Source: Pseudomonas floridensis
GTDB lineage: Bacteria > Pseudomonadota > Gammaproteobacteria > Pseudomonadales > Pseudomonadaceae
NCBI RefSeq assembly: GCF_002087235.1
Contig: NZ_MUIO01000012.1
Location: 62,001-126,000, forward strand
Length of the DNA: 64,000 bases
Direction: 5' to 3'
How positions within the stretch are numbered: position 1 is the stretch's first letter; the number at the start of each line of letters is the position of its first letter. Of this stretch, positions 54,966 to 62,667 are shown one piece after another. The translations under genes and the position numbers were made by a program. A model generated the notes under the pieces. The model was given only the letters and a program-made list of their open reading frames with translations. It was not told the origin of the DNA and did no database searches.

Positions 54966-55952
54966 TCACTTTTTTGATTCCTCAGCCGTTCGGGATCGGG
55001 CCCGATCCGAATAGGTTGAGGCTACTTCGCTCGGCTTGCTGGTGATCACCGCGGACTTGCGTTGGCCCACCAGATCGTCCGGGTTCAGGTACAGGTTCAT
55101 ACGCGGAATCACCTCGATGCGCGGCTTTTTGTCGGGCCGTTCCGCCTGACGCGTGTTGCGGTCGAAATTGCGCAACTCATGTACGTTGATCGGCTCTTCG
55201 CCCGCCAGCACGAACATCGGCAGATTGCTGTGAATCATCGCGTCGTAACGAGAACTGGCCGAAAAATACACCATCGCCCTGGGGTGCGGCGCCACCTTCT
55301 TGTACTTGATCAGACTGGCCTGATCCGACAGATTGACGATACGCCGCAACTCCGCACCCGCCGACGTCTGCTCGAGCGCAACACGGTCCTTCGAAGCCTG
55401 CTGCTCGGCGGCCTTGCCCAACAACTCCCGAACCTTGCCCACAGGCACACGCTCGCCACCGGTGGTGTGCCCGGCCCAGGTGAACACGATCAGCCGCGGG
55501 CAGATATCGAATACCTGCGTATGCCGCGCCAACTGCTTCATGCTGAACTGCCCGCCCAATGCCTGCCGAAGAATCTTCGAGCGCGCCGTGGTCGCCAGAT
55601 TGAGCTCGATCCGCGTCTGCTCGATCGCCGCCATCAAATCGTCCTTGAGCTGATTGATCTCCTTCACCCAAGGCAACGCGCTACGACTCAACGCGAAATA
55701 ACCCGGCAACCGCATCACCGTCCCCGGCGCCTGACCGGGCAGCCGCTCGAACAACGCCATCGCCCGCACCGTCGCCTCGATTGCCGCCTGCCCCTCCAGC
55801 GGCTGCACCTCGATCAAATCCAGCGCCTTCTGCTGCGCCAGCACCGGCAACTGCCACACCTGCCCATGCACCACCCACTGAGGCCACATCTGATTGAATG
55901 CCGCGATTTTACTGACCAGCCGGGCGTGCAGGGTCGTTATATCGACAAACAT
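54966..55952 (-). CDS. Tus-family DNA replication terminus-binding protein
   Basis: 328 residues from the ATG at 55952 (GGAG upstream). Order and wording of segments follow E. coli Tus: 'MRLPGYFALSRSALPWVKEI' and 'NQLKDDLMAAIEQ' (Tus: RLPG... INKLKTTFEHI), 'CPRLIVFTWAGHT' (Tus: RTLTV...RFGWANKH) and 'PMFVLAGEEPINVHELRNFD' followed by 'RIEVIPRMNLYLNPDD' (Tus: PLIALINRD...VGELLNYD, LIIPRLHLYVAD). Tus stops replication forks from one side at Ter sites. Tus is best known in enterobacteria and on some plasmids; its role here is unproven. A basic C-terminal tail of about 35 residues is extra. Confidence 0.82.
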   Translation of the reverse strand: MFVDITTLHARLVSKIAAFNQMWPQWVVHGQVWQLPVLAQQKALDLIEVQPLEGQAAIEATVRAMALFERLPGQAPGTVMRLPGYFALSRSALPWVKEINQLKDDLMAAIEQTRIELNLATTARSKILRQALGGQFSMKQLARHTQVFDICPRLIVFTWAGHTTGGERVPVGKVRELLGKAAEQQASKDRVALEQTSAGAELRRIVNLSDQASLIKYKKVAPHPRAMVYFSASSRYDAMIHSNLPMFVLAGEEPINVHELRNFDRNTRQAERPDKKPRIEVIPRMNLYLNPDDLVGQRKSAVITSKPSEVASTYSDRARSRTAEESKK

Positions 55953-56178
55953 GGTGATCTCCAGAAATTTTAATACCACCCCCCAGTGTAGCGCGTGAGC
56001 GTGAGGATGCAATTCGTAGATAACGGTGTTTTAAATGTTGAGCGGGTGATTGAACAGCCGGCGGTGCTAACTTGGACAGCACGGTAGTTGGTTTTATGCA
56101 GTGTAAGGATTAGGCACCGCATGTTGGGTACATGCGATGCCCTAGTGGAATAAATATTTTCCTGAGTAACAGTTGCGT

Positions 56179-56625
56179 TTATTTTATCCAGGCAATTTTT
56201 CCATCGTCCAGATAAGCAAGCCCAGTCAGCGTACCTGTTATTGCTGGCAAATTAGACAAAGCTTGTGATGTGTAGGTGAGCGGCAGCGCGTCTCTCAATG
56301 CCTTCGCCTGTTCTGGATACTCATCCCAAGAAGGTTTCATGATGCCGTTCCAGAATGACACCGCTGTGCTGTCATCAAGAAGAATCACTGGCTTCAAGTA
56401 CTCTACGCTTTCTTCGCCGTCCCAGTACAAATAGCCCAAGTAATGGCTTCCATCCCGGCCTGTAAAATGGGTGCGGACGATAATTTGAGAATCAGTGCTT
56501 GACTCGGTTTCAGAAAGAGGACGTACAGTAAGCTCGTCTTCTACTGAGTCGTCCATAGGAAAAACCCATGTATCGCTGTAGGCCAGATCACCAGGTGTCA
56601 GGTCGTAAACTTGTTTTTCACGCAT
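56179..56625 (-). CDS. probable immunity protein of the adjacent toxin
   Basis: Acidic protein of 148 residues, no signal peptide or membrane segment ('MREKQVYDLTPGDLAYSDTW', many Asp and Glu). I recognise no family. It begins 10 bases after the stop of the nuclease-toxin reading frame, is read in the same direction, and is acidic against a basic nuclease tail, which is the usual setting of an immunity gene. GC is lower than in the neighbouring core genes. Confidence 0.6.
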   Translation of the reverse strand: MREKQVYDLTPGDLAYSDTWVFPMDDSVEDELTVRPLSETESSTDSQIIVRTHFTGRDGSHYLGYLYWDGEESVEYLKPVILLDDSTAVSFWNGIMKPSWDEYPEQAKALRDALPLTYTSQALSNLPAITGTLTGLAYLDDGKIAWIK

Positions 56626-56635
56626 GTTTGAATAC

Positions 56636-57831
56636 CTACCTGATCAGATGTCTTATTGATTCATATAGCTCAGGCCTTCCGATATCTTCGTAGGCTTTGC
56701 GCAGTCCAAGATTTATTTGCTCAGGAGTATAGCGTGCCATTTTTCCGCTAGCCAGAGGCGGTAAATATTTACTTATTGCCTTGTGCATCGCCTCTGGGTT
56801 GATTTTGCCAGTATGGCTGTATTGTGTGATTAAGGTCGCTGGATGCTCCAGCATATCGTTCTTTGTATAACCCAGCATTTTGCCCAAGTATTGAGGCAGG
56901 ATATGGTGTGCCTGGAAATCCTTGTTCAACCCTTGGAGTTCTTTATAAGTTGGGCTTGTGGGTTTGGGTATCACCTTTTCAGCCCTTTTGGCATCAAGGC
57001 GTTTATCCGAAAGGGACTCGATGGAAGGTGATTGGGGCTTCTGATCCCCGAACGTACCTTTGCCGGAGTTCTGCCCTTGAAATTCAGGTCTTTTTCTCAG
57101 GGCATCTTCATGCTCAAGCATCCACTGACCCAAACGCGCGCCCTTGGACTGGCTTGCATTTCCTGCGCGAGGACTGTCGCGTTCCCTCTGCCTCGCGTGA
57201 GGTAGGCGACGATGGCACCCAAAAGCAGGGTGACGACTTCAACATGTCCCTGGGCGATGTGATGAGTCGCGCTCCGTTGAGCGTAAGGATCATCCTGAAT
57301 GAACGGACTCTGGCCGGGTTCGCCACGGGGTCCGTTCCATGCGGCTTTGATGCCTCTCACGTAGTGATCAGCAATCTTCGGTAAGCCGTCGACGAAGAAC
57401 TCGGCGATGGACTCCAGACCGAGCACGCCGAGTATCCAGGTGCTGACCTGCAATCCCATTGCTGCGCCTGCAACACCTGATGGAACCGCGCCTACGCCGC
57501 CGAAGAAAGCTCCGAAACCTGCGCCAAGGGTTGCGCCCGTCAAAACGCTACCTGCGACGATCATTGCCATTTGACTCACGGCGTCCATCAGATCGTTCAG
57601 CACGCTGGAAATGTCGAGGTCTGCGTAGCGTTGCCTCAATAAGCGGCCTGCTTCCCATTCAGCATGGATGAAGGCAGTCCTGACGCTACTGACGCGGCGA
57701 ATCTTGAGCCCAATGGAGTCGACTCGTTCTTTCGAATATGTGCGATAAGTTGCGCCTCCCTGATAGCCCATCGCATGAGTGATGCGGTTTTCTATGTCAA
57801 ACCATGACGGTACGATGCCTCTCAAAAACAT
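56636..57831 (-). pseudogene. frameshifted polymorphic toxin with AHH-type nuclease tail
   Basis: Two overlapping frames make one gene. The first (57831 to about 57140) has the N-terminal part: 'FDIENRITHAMGYQGG', 'RVSSVRTAFIHAEW', then a glycine-rich hydrophobic stretch ('AGSVLTGATLGAGFGAFFGG') and 'IVAYLTRGRGNATVLAQEMQ', as in Pseudomonas toxins I recall as DUF6861. The second (about 57145 to 56636) continues 'KGARLGQWMLEHEDALRKRP' and ends in a nuclease with 'AHHILPQYLGKMLGY' (AHH-like His-His). One base appears missing near 57140-57150, where S-P-K-G would be expected. Joined length is about 398 residues. Probably inactive unless the shift is programmed or an error. Confidence 0.75.
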
Positions 57832-58016
57832 TCATTTCTCCCTGAGCGAATGTTGAGCGGGTGAATCCGTACCAATACATCCGTGTTCCGGTACGTTGGC
57901 GACCCCATAGGGATTCTCCGAACATGTCCCCAAATGTGATGAAATACACCTGACCACCTGATCCGAGCCGCCCATGAACTACCTGGATTTTTACGTGCAG
58001 GGAGCGTGACGCGGGA

Positions 58017-58262
58017 TCAGTCCTTGGGCAGCTCTTCCAGCTTGGCCTCTACCGCGTCATCGAAAATGATGAACAGCGCCTCAGCGTCCGACGAGCGCAG
58101 TTTTCGGGTGCTTTCGAGGCTTTGGATGAGCTCGATCTGGATAGCGCGTTCGGCTTCCAGGTCCTTGCGGGTGCTGGTGGCGTTCAGGGCGCGGAGCAGA
58201 TCGTTCATCTGGTCGCGGATGGGCTTCTGGAGTCGCAGGAGGTCGAGTTTTTCTTGGGGCAT
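58017..58262 (-). CDS. small hypothetical protein
   Basis: 81 residues, wholly helical and charged ('KPIRDQMNDLLRALNATSTR', 'DLEAERAIQIELIQSLESTR'), probably cytoplasmic. Family not recognised. No close operon partner. The 57832-58016 gap before it shows no clear gene. Confidence 0.55.
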   Translation of the reverse strand: MPQEKLDLLRLQKPIRDQMNDLLRALNATSTRKDLEAERAIQIELIQSLESTRKLRSSDAEALFIIFDDAVEAKLEELPKD

Positions 58263-58411
58263 CGGGTGTTGTCTCTTAGGGGCTGCTGGCTAGGCGAGCG
58301 ATACATCTGCTTTTCACCACATTCCCCGCAACAGAGCGGGAAGCCTTCGTATTGATCTGGCATGGTACAGCCAGCTTCGTCGTTCAGCCGAGAGATTACT
58401 GCCTCCATACG

Positions 58412-58582
58412 TCAGCAGGCTGATTCTCGATCAGTCACTGAACCGACTGGCTGTAAAGGATCCACGCTCCGATTTCCAGCAACCCAATTTATTGGCTGCC
58501 GCGGAGTCGCTGCTAAGGTCGTATTGATGGTTCCACAGCCTGCCAGGCTGGTAGAGAACATAAGGGTGCAAAGGATTTTCAC
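58412..58582 (-). CDS. short lipoprotein-like ORF, possibly truncated
   Basis: GTG at 58582 with AGGA seven bases upstream opens a 56-residue product with signal and lipobox ('MKILCTLMFSTSLAGCGTIN', Cys at about 16). The start resembles YceK-type small lipoproteins, but what follows does not, so it may be a damaged copy. Low confidence. Confidence 0.3.
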   Translation of the reverse strand: MKILCTLMFSTSLAGCGTINTTLAATPRQPINWVAGNRSVDPLQPVGSVTDRESAC

Positions 58583-58670
58583 ATTAGCGTCCTGCTTTGA
58601 TTTTCCCAAGGCTAACGAGCCACGCCTCTGCTGGCCATCACAGATTCCATCTGCCGCCGCGCTACGGTGA

Positions 58671-59219
58671 CTACTTCACAAACGCAACCTTCTTCACGAA
58701 GATCAACGAGTCCTCGGCAGCAGGCCCGGCGATGCGGTCGTTGTTGAGCTCGCTGGCAACAGTGACCTTCACAGTCTTGCCAACCATGCTCGGCATCAAG
58801 GTCGCTTCACTTTCATCTTCTGCAACAAACCATTCGCCGCATTGCCCATCGCAATAAGCCGTGAACCGTCGACCGTCATTGACGAGCACCGTGATGGTGT
58901 AGTCATCGATGCCACCGCCAGCAATTAACGCGCCCTGCAAGGTTTCCGGTTTGGTCAGGTTGAAGTGGCAATAGGCTGGCGCGTTCGGATCATCGCCCAG
59001 CAAACCACAACTGCGCTCGACTTCGCTGTTGATCATCGCGCAACTGTTGGCCACGTTGCACGGCGGGTGGGTTGCAGGAGAGACGTTGATGCATTGTTTG
59101 ACCAGAGACTCAGCGCGCTTTTGACCGATGGCCTCGGCGCAGGATTTGTCCGAGGCGTTGGCTTGGAGTGTGGCGAGGAGAGTGATAAGCAGAGAAAGGG
59201 TCAGGCTTGTTGCTTGCAT
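58671..59219 (-). CDS. secreted Cys-rich protein of unknown function
   Basis: 182 residues. A signal peptide (MQATSLTLSLLITLLATLQA, cleavage near NA/SDK) is followed by a Cys-rich first half ('SCAEAIG', 'QCINVS', 'PPCNVANSCAMI', 'RSCGLLG', 'AYCHFN', 'AYCDGQCGEW') with about nine Cys, then a beta-rich C-terminal half ('GKTVKVTVASELNNDRI'). Likely periplasmic and disulphide-bonded. Family not recognised. Confidence 0.65.
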   Translation of the reverse strand: MQATSLTLSLLITLLATLQANASDKSCAEAIGQKRAESLVKQCINVSPATHPPCNVANSCAMINSEVERSCGLLGDDPNAPAYCHFNLTKPETLQGALIAGGGIDDYTITVLVNDGRRFTAYCDGQCGEWFVAEDESEATLMPSMVGKTVKVTVASELNNDRIAGPAAEDSLIFVKKVAFVK

Positions 59220-59365
59220 GAAGGGTCCGGGTAGCGAGTGGGGGATGCGTGAACGATACCGACCTTCAGTTTTTGGGCAAGCGCAGCAGGCCTCTGGTGT
59301 GTATCGGTTTCTCGATTATCTTGGCATTTCCGTACCATTACTCCCACATCCGATGCCTGCCTTCG

Positions 59366-60172
59366 TTATGACTCAACGTCTGCCGTCTCATCGGCCGGCG
59401 AGCGCTTCAAGCCATCCAGCGGAACGAATATCCAACCCTCGATCGGACTGACCTCGGGCATCGGATGCGCCAGTTGCTCCGGCTGATAAACGAACATCCA
59501 TCCCAGCAACGCGCACGTCAGGGCGTCTTGCAGATCGACATGCTCAAGCCTGGACACGAATTGCCTGATGGTCTGGCCGTCCCGCAACGTGTCCTGATAA
59601 AACGAAGACCTCAGCCGTTCAATGGAATCAGACCGTTTGCAGGCGGAAGGGTAAGCCTCAATGGCCTGCAGCATCCGACCATCAGTCCATACCCCGCAAC
59701 GCTCCCGCTCCGGAGCAAATCGCCCCAGCACATGCATGCCCTTGGTCGCCTGACTGCCGATCATGTCCTTGACGGGCGATAGCGGTGACAGGCCATTGAG
59801 GAACAGGAAGTGTTCAGTCTGACGGTGCAAGTAAGGATTTTTGGACGACGTGCCTATGCTCGGCTCGGTGCTGCCGGTAGTGATGAGGTCAATGAACGGC
59901 TTGGAGAACCCCAGCGGCGTGTCGATGGCGAGCGTAGTTTTGATACGCGCAGGATCGACCGATTCGACTCGGCACAGTGCCAACATACGCCGAACGAAAT
60001 CCTCAGTCGTTGCCGACTCATTGATGGTCGAACGCAGATTGCCTCGCCACGGTCTGCCAAGCAGCCGTCGCTCAGAATCCAGGATGACCAACGCATCACG
60101 GCTTTTAGGGTTGTAGTCACAGTTCCAGCCACCCACGTCCCAGCCGATGAAAAGGTTACTTTCGAAAGCCAT
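59366..60172 (-). CDS. DUF429-like protein
   Basis: 268 residues. It starts 'MAFESNLFIGWDVGGWNCDY' with 'RDALVILDSERRLLG' and 'TTLAIDTPLGFSKPFIDLI', the RNase H-like fold pattern of DUF429 proteins (predicted nuclease or ATPase, no settled function), and ends with 'LEHVDLQDALTCALLGWMF'. The ATG at 60172 has GGAG upstream; in-frame starts further up are less likely. It is the last gene before the IS element, and function stays unknown. Confidence 0.6.
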   Translation of the reverse strand: MAFESNLFIGWDVGGWNCDYNPKSRDALVILDSERRLLGRPWRGNLRSTINESATTEDFVRRMLALCRVESVDPARIKTTLAIDTPLGFSKPFIDLITTGSTEPSIGTSSKNPYLHRQTEHFLFLNGLSPLSPVKDMIGSQATKGMHVLGRFAPERERCGVWTDGRMLQAIEAYPSACKRSDSIERLRSSFYQDTLRDGQTIRQFVSRLEHVDLQDALTCALLGWMFVYQPEQLAHPMPEVSPIEGWIFVPLDGLKRSPADETADVES

Positions 60173-60315
60173 CCTGGACTCCATGGGGATGAGGGCATAA
60201 GGCCAGGGTGAGTGTATAAGAATGCGGAGTGGGGTGGTTGGACTTACTGTTTGAACGAGCCCCATGAAAGACAGGACACCGTTCCCCCCTTAAGATAAGG
60301 GATAGGCAAACGGTT

Positions 60316-60708
60316 ATGTTTATGACTAACAGCAACGATAAGGGTGGCGAGCTGCTCGGCCAGGAACGCCGACGCCGCTGGAGCACCGACCAGAAGCTGA
60401 CCATGGTTCGCGAGAGCCTTGAACCGGGGCAAAGCGTGTCCGTGGTGGCCCGGCGCAACGGCATAAACGCCAACCAGCTGTTCCTGTGGCGCAAGCTGTA
60501 CCAGGACGGAAGTCTATCGGCGGTCAGTGCGGGCGAGGCCGTTGTACCGGCGTCGGAACTGAGCGATGCGCTCAAGCAGATCCGAGAATTGCAGCGGATG
60601 CTGGGCAAGAAGACGATGGAAGCCGAAGTCCTGAAAGAGGCCGTGGAGATTGCCCGGTCGCGAAAATGGATTGCGCACTCACCCTTGTTGCCGGGGGACG
60701 ACCAGTGA
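60316..60708 (+). CDS. IS3-family transposase OrfA
   Basis: 130 residues. A helix-turn-helix at about 20-55 ('[20 protein letters not shown]', '[18 protein letters not shown]') binds the IS ends. A leucine-zipper-like helix follows ('[20 protein letters not shown]'). It overlaps orfB as GTGA; in this group a fused transposase can be made by frameshift. Confidence 0.9.
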   Translation: MFMTNSNDKGGELLGQERRRRWSTDQKLTMVRESLEPGQSVSVVARRNGINANQLFLWRKLYQDGSLSAVSAGEAVVPASELSDALKQIRELQRMLGKKTMEAEVLKEAVEIARSRKWIAHSPLLPGDDQ

Positions 60709-61541
60709 AACTGGTCAGCGAATGTCTCGGTGTGTCGCGCTCGCAATTAACAGTTCGAATCAAGCAATCGGTATCGCCCAAAGTACGGCGACGTCGGCTC
60801 GTGAACGATACGGAGTTGGTCGCCGAGATTAAGCAGCAAGTCAACGAGTTGCCGAGCTATGGCTACCGTCGTGTTTGGGGATTGCTGCGGCGCGAGCGTG
60901 AAGTTCAGTCGCTGGCCCCGATCAATGTGAAACGGGTTTACCGCGTCATGCGCGATCACAATCTGTTGCTGGAACGACGCATCAAGCAGCCTGGCGTGCA
61001 GCGTCGGCATGAAGGCCGAATTGCCGTTAGTACCAGCGATACCCGCTGGTGCTCGGACGGCTTCGAGTTTCGCTGCGACGACGGTGCGAAGTTGAGCGTG
61101 ACTTTTGCCCTGGACTGTTGCGACCGCGAAGCCATCGGCTGGGTCGCCAGCCCGACGGGCTACGGCGGTGATGACATCCGAGACTTAATGTTGGAAAGTG
61201 TGGAGAAGCGATTTGGCGATCAGCTACCGAGCGCGCCGGTGCAGTGGCTGAGCGACAACGGCTCGGCTTATATCGCCGAGCAGACGCGTGTGTTTGCTCG
61301 CCAGATCGGCTTGCAGCCGGTGACCACACCAGTGCGCAGCCCGCAAAGCAACGGCATGGCAGAGAGCTTCGTGAAGACGATCAAGCGTGATTACGTGGCG
61401 CACATGCCTAAGCCGGATCGAGAAACGGCGCTGCGCAATCTGACGATTGCCTTCGAGCATTACAACGAGCAGCATCCGCACAGCGCTTTAAAATATCGGT
61501 CGCCGAGAGAATTTAGGCGTTTGGCAGCAGCATCAATTTAA
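60705..61541 (+). CDS. IS3-family transposase OrfB (DDE integrase)
   Basis: 278 residues from a GTG at 60705. The catalytic core (rve) has the first Asp at '[10 protein letters not shown]' or '[11 protein letters not shown]', the second at '[16 protein letters not shown]' and the Glu at '[18 protein letters not shown]'. The HTH_21 region at about 40-90 ('[19 protein letters not shown]') is usual for IS2 relatives. Intact by sequence, so the element may be active. Confidence 0.92.
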   Translation: MKLVSECLGVSRSQLTVRIKQSVSPKVRRRRLVNDTELVAEIKQQVNELPSYGYRRVWGLLRREREVQSLAPINVKRVYRVMRDHNLLLERRIKQPGVQRRHEGRIAVSTSDTRWCSDGFEFRCDDGAKLSVTFALDCCDREAIGWVASPTGYGGDDIRDLMLESVEKRFGDQLPSAPVQWLSDNGSAYIAEQTRVFARQIGLQPVTTPVRSPQSNGMAESFVKTIKRDYVAHMPKPDRETALRNLTIAFEHYNEQHPHSALKYRSPREFRRLAAASI

Positions 61542-61562
61542 CGGGGAGTTGGTGTCCGGTCT

Positions 61563-61859
61563 GGTAGGGGCAAGTCTACCCACTACAACTGCAACGCGCG
61601 CAAACGGTTTTACAAGGAGTGCTTCCTTGGGGTTGTCCATCACACCGACGTCGAAGCCCGTAATGGCTTCGAGCGCTATGCCGAGTACATGACCAAACCG
61701 GATGAGTTCATGCGCCTGGCGTTGCCGGGTTACCGGTGCATGGGCAAGGGCCAGCTAGGCCCGTTACCAGCAGGCCATCGTAGCGGTAGGCCTCGCTCCG
61801 CGGAGAATGGCGTTAGCCAGTGGGTATCAGCCTCGTACTCACCTATTGATATTCGTTGA
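61563..61859 (+). pseudogene. reading-frame fragment next to the IS (mobile-element protein tail)
   Basis: Open frame without a start, from the IS right end to TGA at 61857-61859, about 98 codons. It has a coherent coding look ('HYNCNARKRFYKECFLGVVH', 'GFERYAEYMTKPDEFMRLAL'). The 'YAEYMTK' stretch weakly recalls YagK/YfjJ (inovirus Gp2) proteins, but this is not secure. It probably lost its 5' end to the IS or a deletion. Confidence 0.45.
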
Positions 61860-61950
61860 GCTTTCGATGTTAGTAGAGCGTAAGCGTCCGGCCATGTCAG
61901 ATTGTCCCTCTGGCTAAAATCGGCTTCCGACCGTGCGCTACCTCTTGCGA

Positions 61951-62141
61951 GCGATGCGCCCAGCCCAGATACACGTGCTTGCGCAGCCCAGCGAACTCAA
62001 AAAAAGCATCAACGGGAACACCTTCAACGCAGCTTGAAGCGAATGGATTGCGAGTATAATCTGACTGGCCACGGCATCTGCGGAACCATTTCAACAGCAC
62101 TGAAAGAGATCGGCTACCTCAACACCTGGTTGGATACGTAG
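61951..62141 (+). pseudogene. relic of a P4-type tyrosine integrase gene
   Basis: Two frames give consecutive integrase pieces: 'ELKKSINGNTFNAA' up to a TGA at 62035-62037, then 'LKRMDCEYNLTGHGICGTIS' and 'TALKEIGYLNTWLDT'. Intact relatives read NGNTFNAALKRMGY...TGHGLRGTISTALNEIGY. A frameshift separates the two, and the catalytic Arg of HGxR has become Cys (CGC to TGC). Upstream and downstream parts are missing. Confidence 0.7.
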
Positions 62142-62667
62142 TTGTTCCCATGCGGATCCGAATAAGGTAGTTTCGGCCTATGACCCGGCCAAATAAGTTG
62201 AGGACGAAGAGGGCTAGGTCGATCAAGTCATCAAGCTCTGCCTGGGGGTGATAGCACCGAGTCACGACACAGCGAGGATGAGGAGAACCATAGTCACGCA
62301 TAGGCGTCCCTGGTTTTGGCGGGTTGTGCGAAAAGGCCGGCAAGGGCACACCGAGGATAGAGCACAGAAGCCTATGGAAGGTGTGACAGAGGAAATGTAC
62401 AAAATTGGTAAGGACATACCTATCGTGCCCTCTACATAAATTGATTGCTCGACATCAAAACACCGCACTTGAAGTGCCTTCCAGCGGATTAATATGGATG
62501 CTATCTAGAACAGTCGCACGCAGTTTCGGTGTTGGAAGGGGATTGCTGGTCGAAACGTGGCTCCTGCTTTTATCGGCAGTCGGCGCATGTCCGCTAGAGA
62601 TGCGAAAATAGACTGATCGCCCAATGAAGGGCCCGTTCGGCGGAGATGTTCCGCTAGGGACATGACA
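62142..62667. other. no supported gene
   Basis: About 525 bases between the integrase relic and the helicase gene. Short open frames exist on both strands but none has a family resemblance, signal or good start. No tRNA was found. It is best read as decayed mobile DNA containing the promoter of the following gene. Confidence 0.5.

Larger units (their letters stand above)
60269..61562 (+). mobile_element. IS3-family insertion sequence, IS2 group
   Basis: About 1294 bp bounded by imperfect 24-bp inverted repeats. The left end begins AGACAGGACACC (60269-60292) and the right end is TAACGGGG...GTGTCCGGTCT (61539-61562); on matching strands both start AGACnGGACACC and share about 18 of 24 positions. 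It holds orfA and orfB. No clear target-site duplication: the flanks (ATGAA and GGTAG) differ, which suggests rearrangement after insertion. Confidence 0.85.

Noticed and set aside
56636-57133. Stand-alone nuclease gene starting at TTG 57133
   Set aside because: Its frame continues the sense of the upstream frame (…KGARLGQW…) without a ribosome site, so it is the second half of a frameshifted toxin.
58205-58408. 67-codon Cys-containing minus-strand frame
   Set aside because: Overlaps the start of the 81-residue gene, weak start, no recognisable domain.
62119-62349. 76-codon minus-strand frame after the integrase relic
   Set aside because: No ribosome site or family resemblance; lies in decayed DNA.
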